DNA from: Rhynchonema sp. JSB1_4
Lineage: Eukaryota; Nematoda; Chromadorea; Monhysterida; Xyalidae
Assembly: GCA_030248065.1 (NCBI GenBank)
Contig: JASAMV010002579.1
Span: 1 to 64,000 of the forward strand
DNA length: 64,000 bases
Direction of reading: 5' to 3'
The notes below the pieces were generated by a model. It saw nothing but the letters and a program-made list of their open reading frames with translations, did not search any database and had not been told where the DNA came from. Numbering within the stretch: position 1 is the first letter of the stretch; each line of letters opens with the position of its first letter. A program made the translations under genes and the position numbers. Positions 39,001 through 51,200 of this stretch are shown piece by piece.

Positions 39001-40047
39001 CAGCACGCGACAAAAGCAGACTGAGAAATGTTTCACTTGTAAATAATTTTGAAGAAGTGCCTTGATGATTGCGGGATTCCCGGATAGAGCCAAAGCCAAA
39101 CAACAGAGAAATATTTCACACAAACGTGCAGGCCGACCGATCGCAGCGCTCAGCACCCGGTGACACGGAAATCGACATCTGGAAGTATCTGCCCGCGAAT
39201 CTGGCCGCAGCACCGCCACCGGCTGGCACTTTGCCAATGCAGATGGACGAAGCCGAACTGAGGTTCGACCGATCAGCACTTGTCTGTCAATTTTTTCAAT
39301 TAGAATAAAAAGAAAACCATAATGTGAATCAGATTGTCCGAGAACGACAACGATGACGAAGTGCTGGACGTTGCGTCCGAGTCGTTGTTCATTGTGGACA
39401 GGGATGACGTGGCTGAGGACGCGGACGACGGACAGCAGGATGGGAAAGGTGCGTCTACGGTTTCGTCCGCCATTGTATTGCGCTGGGGTGAATTTTTGTT
39501 GTTCCCCTTTTTTCAAATGTGGGATCCGGTACCGTAGTTTATCATTTGTGTCCGAATCCGAATTGGCTGGCACTGCGACGCCTCGTCACCCAATGAACAT
39601 AGCGAATGCCATCTTCCAGACCGAAACCCTTCCCTGATTCCGCCATTGTTTGCAGAGTACACGCACTTCCCGTTCGGCACGCAGCGTGCGTCCACCGAAG
39701 ATTCGTCCATGTGTCTCAACAAATTGGGTGTGTCCCTTCTGTTCACCACGTTCACACTCATGTTGTTGTGCATGGCGGGCGCAGCGTTCTACATCGCGTA
39801 CTTGTGGCGTAGACAGGATGCGCAGTTGGAACGCGAAAAATCGCATTTCGATCACAAAATCGCCACGAGTTTTGCGCGGATTGGCAAACTGACCGGACTC
39901 AACAACGGACACAATACACCGGGACCGATGTCGGACACGGACAGTACGAGCACAAGCAGTCACACACAAAGGGGGGCACCGTTGGGTCACTCGATTAGCT
40001 CGGTGCTGTCTAGTGTGCGATCCAGAATCACTGATCATATTAAATGA
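36023..40047 (+). CDS. ZP-domain transmembrane protein, cuticlin-like
   Basis: Apical matrix/cuticle protein of the nematode cuticlin-like ZP family. Exons: 36023-36040, 36182-36305, 36658-36782, 36996-37138, 37223-37368, 37609-37856, 38136-38326, 38569-38689, 38755-38874, 39132-39262, 39333-39448, 39656-40047. All phases agree, giving 624 residues. A six-codon first exon joined to LLLFTTSTSA completes a signal peptide; this start is the least certain part. The ZP domain spans about residues 25-275, with NIYVKGQYGVRQCRQEY, TKVDRAYNVRCFY, YGMLVKNCFVNDG and FQCQIQICN. A Gly/Asn-rich segment (about 330-375) and a basic stretch ARPYARRLKD (possible protease site) follow, then an acidic stretch. 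One membrane helix (about 518-542, LGVSLLFTTFTLMLLCMAG) precedes a Ser/Thr-rich cytoplasmic tail. The closest named paralogue is not identifiable by eye. Confidence 0.88.
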
Positions 40048-41137
40048 TTGGATGGTTTTACTTTTACTAGTAATGTTTCGTTTCGTTATCAAAATGGTTT
40101 AGTAGTGTATGTCCGTGTCAACTGTCGTTGGTTTGGAGCTATAGCCTGACCAGGTGATGTTTCACCGGGCTGCAAATACCGCTGACAGTTGACCTGAATG
40201 TTCATATTTGTCTGAATGCCCGCTCATCAATTTTTGTTGTTTTTTTTATCACCGGACTTCTAACCTATATTTTCGATTTCATCATTATTGTGCATTTTCT
40301 GAAGAATTACTTCATGTTTTTGATGTGCGTGTTTTCATAGTCAACGCCACTGTGTCCTGCCAGTGTTTTGTCTTCAAGTTGTGATCTTTATTTACTGCTT
40401 CATGTGTGTATGTTTACTTACCTAATGTAATCATCTTTTATTCATCAGCTTTGGCAAGTTCTGACAATTCCAAAGACTAGTACCTAGTCTTTTTCTTGTG
40501 CGTGATGCCAACGTAGTTTCCTCGGTTCCTAGATGGCATTATTTGTTATCATTATTATGATCAGCTTTCCGGGTGGTAAAGATTTTGATACTTGACAAGA
40601 ATTGACAAGACATCTGTAATTTGAAGATCGTTTCAGCTAATGTCTTTTAGTTTTTCTGTTTCGTTACCTACACTTATTCTGCACCTACCGTTACCTTTTG
40701 TAGATTTGATTATTGTGTTTATCATCTACCACCAGTTTTTCTGAGCTGTTGAACATAACGTTGCATAAAAATTGTTCGAATTGTGTACCTGCTGAGTAAA
40801 ACTACACAACCATAAAGTGTGTACTATGCACTTGGAAAGTCAATCATTAACGGCGGGCTTAAGTTGAATCCGGAAGTCGAAATCCGCAAATATTTCCGGA
40901 GCCCAGAAATTTTGTATGCTAAACATTTCCGGGTTTCGGATTCCGGATTTAACCTAAGTTCGCCCTGAGAGCGACCGATAAGCGTTGGCCTTTTACTTTT
41001 GAAAACTTCAATACAAAACGTTCAATAATAAACTGAATATAAGCCATTGCATATGCCGAAACGCTGGCTCGATGCTAATATGCAGTACCTACAATGTCTA
41101 TATTGACCAAACCCCCTGCCGCATGACCAAAAGTGTC
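40048..41137. other. Convergent intergenic gap
   Basis: Lies between the 3' ends of the ZP gene (+) and the kelch gene (-). It contains a TGATGTTTCA motif at 40155 (+), about 110 bases after the ZP stop, and an imperfect inverted pair around 40853-40965 (TTAAGTTGAATCCGGAA against TTCCGGATTTAACCTAA). No coding exon seen. Confidence 0.6.
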
Positions 41138-43257
41138 TCACTGCCAACCATAGCGGGGCACGAGCATGGTCGGCGCCTTGACGGCACTCAATCGACCGTA
41201 GTGTCCGGGACTGTCCATTCTGGTCTTGGCGGTTGTCCATCGCCCGCCGGTGTCCAGCACAAACACTTCGTTGTAGTTGGGCAGCCCATCAAACTTGATG
41301 CCCCCGATCGCGACGATCTTTCCGTCGGCCATTTTGATCAGATGATGATAGTGCAAGGCTCGTGGCATTTCGTCCACATGCGACCAGCAGCTCGTATTGG
41401 TCATCGGGCCACAACTGTCGTTCACCGGTGGTTCGTATCGTTCACATGAACGCACACTACCGTAACCACCACACGCCTGCGCATCGGGGGTGATTGATAC
41501 GAGCATGGCTGCATTTTCCACAATTGTTATATCAGCGAATGATTGGCGCAAGTGCTAATTTTTGATATTTTAAGTAACACCACCGGTACATGTTCTGTCT
41601 AACCACCGAGCTCACCATCTGCATTGCCTCCCTCGGTCGATATCAAACTGGATGCTCGGATGCCTAACAGCGAATAAAGAGTTTTAGGCTTTTCAAAATT
41701 GAAGACATTAGTGCACCTGCACAGCCTCGAATATGTATGCTCACACAGAAAAGCCTTGGGACCTGGGTGGTTCACCAAGTTTGACACCGGTTAACGTTTA
41801 CTGTTGTGTCATTCCCGGATGTGTGTCAACGAGACCGCCACGTCCCAAACTGACCACAATCGTGTCCCCATCTACGACCATAGCATGTCCCCATCTGGCC
41901 ACCCTCATCTCATCCATTTGTGTCCAAGTGTCCGTGGCGTAGTCGTAGCGCAATAGTCGTTTCGTGCTTGCCACATCGCAGTCGCGCCCACCCGACACGT
42001 AGATGTGGTCCTACGCGAATGGTGGTTGGTTCAATTATGAAGCTCCTAGTGCTGTTCATGTCCAATAAACATCGCACGCCTTAACACGCAAGGCTGAACA
42101 CCAAGTGTTTTGTACCTTGCGCTTATGTGCACGACACTAATATTCAGGGTCAAACACTGCCCCATTGACCGACTTGGAAGGCAACAGCAGCGGCATCATC
42201 CAAACACCACCCATTGGGCAGCTGTCGTGTCTCCCATATACCATTCTTGCGTGCGTCCCTGAATTCACACGATCTGATGCAGGGCAGTCCCGTCCACGCA
42301 CAACCACACGCGAACAATAGACCATCGGCGGGTAGGTAGCCGATGCCAGCTGTGGCACAATGAGATGGGTGATAGAAAACGAAATTGAGAAACAGAGTGA
42401 CCATATAAAAACGGCACGATTAAAAAACTGTACTAGACACCAAACGCAATATAAAATTTTTTTTGGAAAACGAGTTTGAACTCCACGTCAGACACAAAGC
42501 GCTCACCCCTCCAGCGTCCTTCGTTTGTGTCCGTCTGTCGATGCCACGCACCACTGATCAGCACTTCGACTCTGCTGTCATCTGCAATCAAGTGGCAGGG
42601 ACAATGTCGGGACAGGCTGCCGGTCGACATCAAACGATGCATCAGCCCCATGGACCGATGATGACCTGGTGGCATCTAGGTAACTGGCATGCGCGCACAA
42701 TTCACGCCACTAGTCAGTCACATACCTCCGCCATCATAGGCAGCCATTGACACGAGTGTCTGTCCATTCCAGACCAATGTCGGACTCGCACTGTAGGCGG
42801 GTGTACGAATGGCAATGTCACCACGCACGATTACGTCACCGCTCGCATTCACATCGACGCGTTGCAGATTGGGCTTGTACGGTTGCACCAACAGAATGCT
42901 CTCACGGCCCGACCACGCTGGGCGATTAGGAAACAATATTGGTGCTGCTTTGCACTCACATTCCGAAGTTTGCGACCAATAAAGTCTGGTATTGCAATTA
43001 ATAAATGCGTGAACTGCCGACGTACTTGTGCTGGTCATCTGTACCGATGCCGGGTCGAGTACACATTGCGCGTATCGGTCACACACGAATCTCTGACGAT
43101 TCGTTTGGCATCGCTCCAGCAGCGGGGCACATGGATCGGTGGAGGTCGGATAAAATTGGAGTGGGTCGGTTGTGTTGTACAATTGAAGAAAACAAATTGT
43201 CGATTTAGCTTGATCTTGCGCAAATACGAACAACAACCTCAGCATCCACAAATGCAC
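41138..43257 (-). CDS. Secreted kelch-type beta-propeller protein
   Basis: Exons on the minus strand: 43257-42726, 42665-42507, 42349-42174, 42010-41802, 41647-41616, 41508-41138. Phases agree throughout; 492 residues. The start opens a short hydrophobic leader (MHLWMLRLLFVFAQ), suggesting secretion. Kelch-like blades appear as HIYVSGGRDCDVASTKRLL with YDYATDTWTQMDEM, RVARWGHAMVVDGDTIVV, then KMADGKIVAIGG with VFVLDTGGRWTTAKTRM. The N-terminal part holds many cysteines and GYLPADGLLFACGCAW, resembling galactose-oxidase-like/kelch architectures. Exon 5 is only 32 bases and is the weakest call. No catalytic copper ligands were identified, so I do not call an enzyme. A ligand-binding extracellular propeller is the likely role. 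Confidence 0.8.
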
Positions 43258-45020
43258 GAGTCCACCACCAACAGCACACAGCCGCCAACAACAGACAATT
43301 CATTGGTTGTGTATATCGGGTTATGCTCGCACGGACGGACTGCACATGCACGGTCTGGACAAAGAACTAAATCTGTGCACGTGAAAATTTCTTCGGAGTT
43401 CCACAGTTACATTTGAAACGGAGAAACGTCATAATTATATTTTACGGACAGGAAAAAATCTAGCCCAAAAACCTCTATAGTTATTCCACGACCGTCTTTT
43501 CTTTGCAGACGCAAATTAGAAACTAAGTTCTAAACTGTGAATACCGGTTTTGATTATTTCATTATTGTTTTTACCTGGTTGACCTATTTAATTTCACACA
43601 ACCTGCGCTCTGCTTTTGTAAACTGCCGTCCGTTTTTATGAGCGCGGCAGTCAACTGGCGTCCGTAGTATTTGTTGTTACAGAGCGCACATGTGTTGAAT
43701 GTCTTAGTGTATTTCAGCAGCTTTTGAGAGAATTCTTCATTTTTCTGACGAACTGAAGCGTCTTCTTCTCTCCCAAGATATTGCTTCCCAAACAAACACA
43801 AGACAGATTGTTTTTCACAATCAAAGTTCATCATAAACATGTTGCCCCATTTCACAAAGCATTTCCTTACATTTCTCGAAAAAACATTCCGATCATGTTA
43901 AATTTCGTTCCCTCATGTGCCAAAGGGAATCCAACATGAGCCTGCTAAAGTCAATACACAACAATACAACGGTCCATACATTGGTTAGTGCCGTGGCGCT
44001 TCGTGGCAACTGCAGATGCGGGGTTTGCGTGCGCATCTGTATGTGGGTACTAGTTGTACTTGAGGACCTGGAAAAATCGACAATGGTACCCAATGTTTGG
44101 GAAGACACGCACGATCCAAAATAATAAAGCCACAAAAACCAATAGCCACGGCTACATACAACGGCGTGCGCATGTGTGTACCATACCTTGCATTCGGCTA
44201 TGTTTTATTCAACGATACAAAGTGAGTGTCTGTGCCGCTCAAAACACGCTGGTCACGATGGGCATAGTTGGTGACAAAACAGGCAGTTCTTGGTGGTACC
44301 CATCATGAGCATGAACATTTGGCATGTATACCTGGGGCTGTACATCGAAGGCTCAAAGTATACCCAGGCACCGCATACGTGGGATAGGAGCCACCTTGGT
44401 TACGCCCATACACAGTTAAAACATGACTAGGCCTGAATAATGTTCAGTTGGTGGGGCTCATCAGTGCGTTACGCGCTGCTGAAATGGCGGTGCAGACGAA
44501 GACGTCGGACGCAGTGGAGTGCTAGAAAAGCTAATGTTTCAAAGTGTACCCACTAACAACAAAATCATGTACAGTGCACAGATTAATGTGCTTATGTGCC
44601 CGTATGCTTGTATTATTTGAATGCACAAGCGAGCGCCAAGGTTGTGCATGATACAATAGGTTGACATTGCGGGTTGCCATGACATGCGACCTTTCAATGC
44701 AAACACGTCTAACTTATGCGTGTGCACTGGCCAACTGACTTGTGCTGCTAACGGGTATACCTGCGATAAACAACTGACGGTAGGTTATGACGGACTTGTT
44801 GGAACATTTCTGAGTGCACCACCGATGGGCGCGATAACCAGGGTGATTTGAAGAAAAGTTTTTTTGAGTCTACCTGCTTGGTAACATTATGCAAAGGCCA
44901 ATACGGTATGGTGCCTTGTGAGCACGCACATTGCGTAAAGACCAGTGCATTTGCTGTTTCGGCCCCCAAATCATAGTATTATGCAAAAGTGTCCTAATTT
45001 CAGCCAATCATCTTTGTAAA
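43258..45020. other. gene-free stretch between divergent genes
   Basis: It separates the kelch gene (-) from the first DEG/ENaC gene (+), so both promoters should lie here. No exon recognised. It holds an ATGTTTCA core at 44534 (+) and a diverged copy of the AATGGGCATGATAAC motif at 44824. A probable trans-splice acceptor for the downstream gene ends at 45003. Confidence 0.55.
44995..45020 (+). promoter_or_regulatory. Probable trans-splice acceptor of DEG/ENaC gene 1
   Basis: AATTTCAG ends at 45003, 17 bases before the ATG at 45021, with no upstream exon to join. Typical spacing for nematode spliced-leader addition. Confidence 0.5.
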
Positions 45021-47295
45021 ATGCCAGTAGCGCGATTCCATTCGCTGGACGAGGCGTTGCGCACGTACCTGCAGATCAGCACAGCGCACGCACTGAGGAG
45101 GGCTGGTTGGGCCACCAGAGGGCCGGCAAGGATATTCTGGGCAGCCTTCTTTGCCATTGCTTTCATCGGCTTCTTCGTGTTGTTGATTGCACTGGTCGTT
45201 GTGAGTGAAACATTTGTGTTTTGGATATGCGTTTATGTTGAATCGTTATAAATCGCCACCAATGGGCATGATAACATGGATGACTAATACATTGTAAAAT
45301 TGTAGACACATTCCATTGATTGATTGACTTTCATCGAGCAGACTATTGCCAAAAGACAGTGGCTCATTAGCCCTTTACTAGGCTCACTGTCGAAGTTCAC
45401 AACGGTCCTCTTTGTTGGGTTGGGACAGTTGGCAGACAGTGTATACCGTGGGGCAACGCCTCAGTAACATGATCATGACTGACAATACCCCAAACATGCG
45501 CACAGGAGTACCGCGAGTACCCAGTGAAATTGGTGGAATACACTGATACAACCGATGTGCTGCCCTTCCCGGCCGTCACTGTGTGCAATCTGAATCCAAT
45601 CAAACGAACACGACTGATCATAGCAGAACGCTCGGAGATTGAGACCATCGTTGAGGTACACAGCTGTGGGTCGCGTTTCAACAACTCTGATTGTGAGAAA
45701 TGGAATCTTTCCACATGTGACCCCCACTTCAGGCAGCCAATAGCCAGCGGGCCCGAAAGGGCCAAGAAGCGCTGCAAACACGAATTGATGACAAAATCAA
45801 GACGATGCTGCGAACGAAACAACACAAAAACATCGGCTTCACGAAACTGGACATGATCGCATATTGTGCTTTTGGCGGATTTGTATGTCATCCGAATGTG
45901 TGAGTTCGTCACTGCCAGTTTTTTCTTGAGTTTTACTCAACGCGAATTGATTGTATCCTGTGTGTATTTCAGTGTCTTCTCAACAGTGACGCACGACAAG
46001 TACGGCAATTGTCAGACATTCAATGTGAAGGGCGAATACTCAACGACCACCGCTGGACCGTTGTATGGTAAGGAATCAATTCAAAAGGCAACTTTTGGCC
46101 ACCCTGATTGGCCACCCCACCCTCAGGTCTACGCCTGATCCTTTACGCCGAGAGAGACGAGGACATCGGGGGCCTGTCACCGAGCGAGGGTTTCCGCGTG
46201 GTCATCCATCCTCCAGGGGCCAAGGCCTATCCCAGCATAGATGGATTCTCGCTGGCTACAGGATTAGAGGCTGAAGCTGCGATGGAAATGGTTAGCTGAT
46301 GTTCACAAGGGAATACGGCATTGGGAACTCAGAATGTTGGTGTCGTCGTGTGGCGCACTGCACATTTTTATCCTGAAAATTATCTGCAGACTGAAATGGT
46401 CCGTCTGGGTCCACCATATGGACATTGTGATGATGCAGGGAAGATGATTTCATTGGTTAGTCAACAGCTAAGCAACAATTATGTCAAGTATTTGGAAACA
46501 CGAAACTTTTCATTGATTCGAACATTATTACTTCAGGAGTGCGAAGGACAGCCCGAATGCCAGCCACCGTGCCTGTATGTCATCAATGCAGACTCTCATT
46601 TGTTGTGTGTTGATTACTGCTGTTGATTAATTCTACTGAGATTATAAATTTTCAGCGAAAAAGTTTTCAAAACCGACTTCTCGCTTACCAACTGGCCGAG
46701 TGAAAACCACAACGTTAGACGATCTTCGAAAATTGTCCTTGAAATCTGGTTTTTCGACCAAGAAAAACAAAATAAACAATCGAATTTAAGCAATCCGTCC
46801 AAACACTGCTCGGCTCAAATCACGATGGGATGGAATTCGATGAGAAACAACTCGCGTCACTTAAGATTTACTTTCGCAGTTTTGTCACACGAAAAATCGC
46901 TGAGGAGCCTGCGATTTCGGTTGGACTAACAACAGCTACATGATTGTTACAAAGTTCGAAGAACAAAAATAAACTGAAATAATATGCAGGTCACAGCGCT
47001 GCTGTCGCAAGCGGGTGGTCTGAGCGGTTTGTGCATCGGCTTCTCGTTCTTGACCGTACTCGAATTCGTCGAAATGTTTGCCACAATCGTGAGTTTATAA
47101 TTTAAAGAAACGAAATTAAAGAGAAAAATGAAAAGAAAGAGAAAATGTGTTCAGTGTTGCGGCGCGATCCGAGCGGAGGACGACGATGATCAGACAAAGA
47201 AGAAGGCGGCCGACGAAGCAGCGGACAATGCAAAGATGAAGGACGCGGCAGCCGGACAGACTGACGATGCCGACAAGTTGTTTGTGGAAAACTAG
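45021..47295 (+). CDS. DEG/ENaC channel subunit, shortened paralogue
   Basis: Subunit of an amiloride-sensitive-type cation channel in the plasma membrane. Exons: 45021-45200, 45506-45655, 45733-45899, 45973-46067, 46127-46290, 46333-46455, 46537-46574, 46656-46878, 46990-47088, 47155-47295; phases agree, about 459 residues. First helix FWAAFFAIAFIGFFVLLI; post-helix motif LPFPAVTVCNLNPIKR; VFSTVTHDKYGNCQTFN; then SLTNWPSE. The second helix region GGLSGLCIGFSFLTVLEF includes the G-x-S selectivity motif (GFS). Two departures stand out. The N-terminal gating HG motif reads HA (45087-45092). The cysteine-rich extracellular module that gene 2 encodes at 50429-50700 has no counterpart between exons 6 and 7. 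The 81 bases at 46456-46536 are stop-free and could be retained. The exon 8 end is less certain. It may be a modified or accessory subunit. Confidence 0.78.
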
Positions 47296-48294
47296 AACAA
47301 GCACCGGAATCATACGTTTTTTGACATTTTTATGTGATCAGTCACCAGAAATGAAGCATCATTTTGACTTATTTGCCAATTCTACACCGAGTTCCAGAAC
47401 TGTGATATGATATGCAACCAAGTATAGATATTTTACGTTCATTCATTATGCATTCTTGCCTCTATTATGAAAGTCTTTGCATTGTACGTGTTTGAAATTT
47501 TGCATTTTTATTTCCCATAAACTCGCTAGGAGGCAAAGACTTGAAACATCATGACAAGCAAATGAATCACCTCCATCCAAAAATGCTCCTCGCCAAAGCT
47601 CACACAAGGGCTGCTTACCGAAAATAGTGTCCATTGCAATGGGCCCTTGTATCGATTGCAAGCACGTTGACAACCGTTGCTAAACACCAGATATAAACAA
47701 ATTGGGCTGTTTTCGTCATATCGCCGGTTGTGGTTGGCGCATCGAAACCTGGCCATGATGATGTGTACAATGATGGCTGTCCAACATCACTCTGCTGTTA
47801 TTTGCAACGGTGTTTGACTTTAGCACAACACAGTTGGGTTTGATGTGTGTAGGTATACCATTTCGACTGCGCCGTGTGCCGCGCATGCGTAAAAGCCCAT
47901 GGCGAGGTGCCGAGTTTTTATCCACGATCATTTTGTCAGGCCGCGAAAAGTTAATAGTCGCAAAACTTTTCGCTTTTGTCTGAGAGCAAAAGCGAAATGT
48001 TAAATTTTCGTTTTTCGCGTTTGTCTGAGTGCGGCCTCACGAAAAACACGTTGGTGTGAAGCGGACTGAAACCGGCTCGACAGCTGTAGTGTATAGAACT
48101 GTGTTCCAGGTTGTATCGTCAAGATGTTGTATCGTTGTAAGATTGTGTATGTTGGTTCCAAAAGATTAACGATTGGCTAACTCGGCTTTGGTCCTCAAGT
48201 GTACCGAGAACCACAAAACGAAGCAAAATCACAGAAGATACAGTATGTGTGTATGTTATAATTACAGGCGATTGTAAACCAACTCATACGCAAG
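47296..48294. other. Gap between the two DE/ENaC genes
   Basis: No exon recognised. A TGATGTTTCA motif lies on the minus strand at 47542. Two nearby copies of TTTTCGCTTTTG(TC)-type words around 47960-48020 form a small inverted pattern. A candidate trans-splice acceptor for gene 2 ends at 48267. Confidence 0.5.
48260..48294 (+). promoter_or_regulatory. Probable trans-splice acceptor of DEG/ENaC gene 2
   Basis: ATTACAG ends at 48267, 27 bases before the ATG. The bases between are also open in frame, so an upstream coding exon cannot be excluded. Confidence 0.4.
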
Positions 48295-51200
48295 ATGTCT
48301 CACATCGGCTACACCAGTTATGTGGAATGGGGCAAGGGAAAGAAAGCGACAACGGCGGCGACCAAGCAACGATTCAGATACGACTACTTGACATTTCGCG
48401 ATTGTAGCGAGGAGTTCCTCCGCACAACGTCAACGCACGGAGTGGTCAGAATTGGTTAGGGCTTGAAACATTTCACAGTCATCACGACTCGAGCTTGCAA
48501 TACGGCCCTGATGATGCTGTGACTATCATTAGTGTTAAGACGTTGTGCGCTGATGGCCTTTCCAACCAACTTTGGTGAAATGACAACAGTCGTTATTCGT
48601 GTGTTCAGGTTGGGCTTATTTCATCGCGTGGCGAATCTTCTGGGCAATAGCGTTCCTGTTGTGTGTCACCGTTTTCTTCACAACAATGGGCAGCATGATA
48701 TCGGTTAGAATGACGTTGCAATGGCATTTTGGAACACCTTTACTTGTGCAAATTGAAATTTGGTCCTTTTACAGCTGTATTTCACGTTTCCGAAGACTAC
48801 CCGGGTCAGGAAAGTAGTCAGTTACGACTTTTTCCCCGGCGTGACCGTGTGCAACATCAATCCGCTGCGAAAAACTCTGATCCCGAATACAGTGATCGAG
48901 GATTATCGAAAGTTCACACAGAATGCCGTCTGGGATGTGAACATTACGGAAAAGCACAATATGAAACGACAGGTCGGCCGCACATGTCAATTGCGAATCA
49001 TATAACTTTGGAATAAATTGCGTACAATCGTTTCAATCAATCACCCATCCCCCCACATTGTTTGTGTTTGTGCGCGGTCAGGTAAACAACTTTGACTTTG
49101 ATATTGCAGGATCCGTTTATTGGCGAGCGCCGTATGTTCACCAAAGTACTGAGCAAGAAGAAGCTGGGCAATTGGGAGAAGAACATTCGCGGCGTCGGAC
49201 ATCAGCTGAACCAGACCATACTGCATTGTTCGTATGACGGACGGGAATGCAACTTGGAAAGAGAGTCGGTTGCCTGTTTCTGTGTGTGTGTCACGATTAA
49301 AGGGTGTGTCCGACATCTCGATGCCTGTGCAAGCAACGTGTTGTTTACAGTTTCACCGACCATTTCAACGACTACTACGGCAATTGTTTCACATTCAGTG
49401 GTGGCAAGCCAGACAAACGTGATCCCACTGCCAGACATCGGCGCGTGGCGGGGGCTGGGCCCAATTACGGTGGGTCACGACTGTTGGACCATAGTTGACC
49501 ATCGATGACCATCTTCGAATTGACATTTGAAACTTGAAACTCAATAATACATGTGGTCTGGCGAATAGACACACACCCATACGCGTCGAGGCGTATAACG
49601 AACGGACCGGTATTATGTGTGTGTGCTGCGGTGCACTGTGTATTGAGCGTGCGTGCGTTGGGTTTATGAGTGATTCTGAGCCGCAGCCAGACCGCGTTCC
49701 CGTAGATCAGTTGGTAGAGCAACTGGCTATCCAGGCCTGGTGGCTGGGAGGTCGGAGGTTCGAGTCCTTCCGGGAGCATATGTTTGGTGTGGCGGTTCAG
49801 AGTTCACATACATAGTTTCACTAGTTAATAATAATAACATAGTCATAATTGTGCAGGACTGTCCTTGATCCTGGACAGTGATCCCGCCGAGCATCTGCGC
49901 TCGTTGACCGAGTCCAAAGGTGTCCGAGTGGCAGTGCACCACGGCGCGGCCATGCCATTCCCGGAGGAGGACGGCATATCAGTGCCGGTCAACATGGAAG
50001 CCATGATTGCCACTAAACTGGTCGGTTGAAACGTCAGCACTTCATGTTGAAGTGGCTTTAAAATTGGTGAATGGCGAACGCTACAATACTATCACAAATT
50101 GCAGGAGAAACGTATACACCTGGAACAGCCCGCCGGCAGCTGTAACTTGCAGAAATACAACCGATACAATTACGCCTACACAACATTGGTACGTATGGAA
50201 TTCCAAGTATTGGTATCGACAGTAGATTTCATGCAGTCAACTTATTGGCCAGGTTTTCTCGAAACTCTTCTCCCTTTCAAGATGAGCTGTCAAGCCGTGA
50301 CTACTTGCACAAGCGTTTATTGCCATAGACATGTTTCAAAGTTTGGATATGCATCTCCGTAGCGCTGACCAATGAACATGACAATCGCGAAAGTATTGCA
50401 AAACATATTATTCATTCGTGTGCTACAGGCGTGTCAGAAAATCTGTCAACAAGAGAAGATCTATGAACACTGTTTGTGCGTGAGTCCCCTTCTGCCGAGC
50501 GACATTGAAAAGCAACCATGCCCGTTGAACGATATTTGTGAGTGCTTACATATTTGGTCTAGCTTTACTTTGATACCAATTGGCGCTAAACATCACCGAG
50601 GCAGGCTTTTTTCAGATTCGAAAGAATACGAATGTTACAACAATGTGATGGCGATGTTTGCTGATGGCACATACTCTTGTGGTTGTCCGGTGCCTTGCAA
50701 GTGAGCCTCTTTTTGAAGTTTGATTCGATGACACGTGGAAAAGTAGGTAATAGTCCAAATTATTTCATACAGTGAGACAAACTACGTGTCCGAGTATTCG
50801 CTGAACAAATGGCCGTTTGGGTCCGATCCCGTGTACAAGCCGTGGGTGAGTTCATCACTGGATTGCGCACTTAGTCCTAATGTTCAATCGTTATGCTGCC
50901 CCACGACTGCATTGGAACCCACAGATGAACTCTGCGCTGTTTTCTTCAGCAACTTTTGTTTCCCAGTCTCAGTGTCAAGTTTGTGTTGCACAGGCGGGCC
51001 CTGATGAGCCGAATCGATGCAAACAACTTGCGGTCAAACACTTCTGTGGCGGATGTCAGGCGCCAAGATACATGATTGACTGGACGTTGAACAACACTGC
51101 CATTTGCTCTAGTCAGTTGCTCGCATTTTGACATTTCCATCTGAAACTCTAAGTTTTGAAAAATTACGATAACTTTTCAGACATTACATGCGTACAAGAT

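Noticed and set aside
49696..49778. Idea that the tRNA-like sequence is a nematode nev-tRNA reading Ile (UAU) or Gly.
   Set aside because: The TAT and TCC triplets are not in a proper 7-base loop and lack the expected U before the anticodon.
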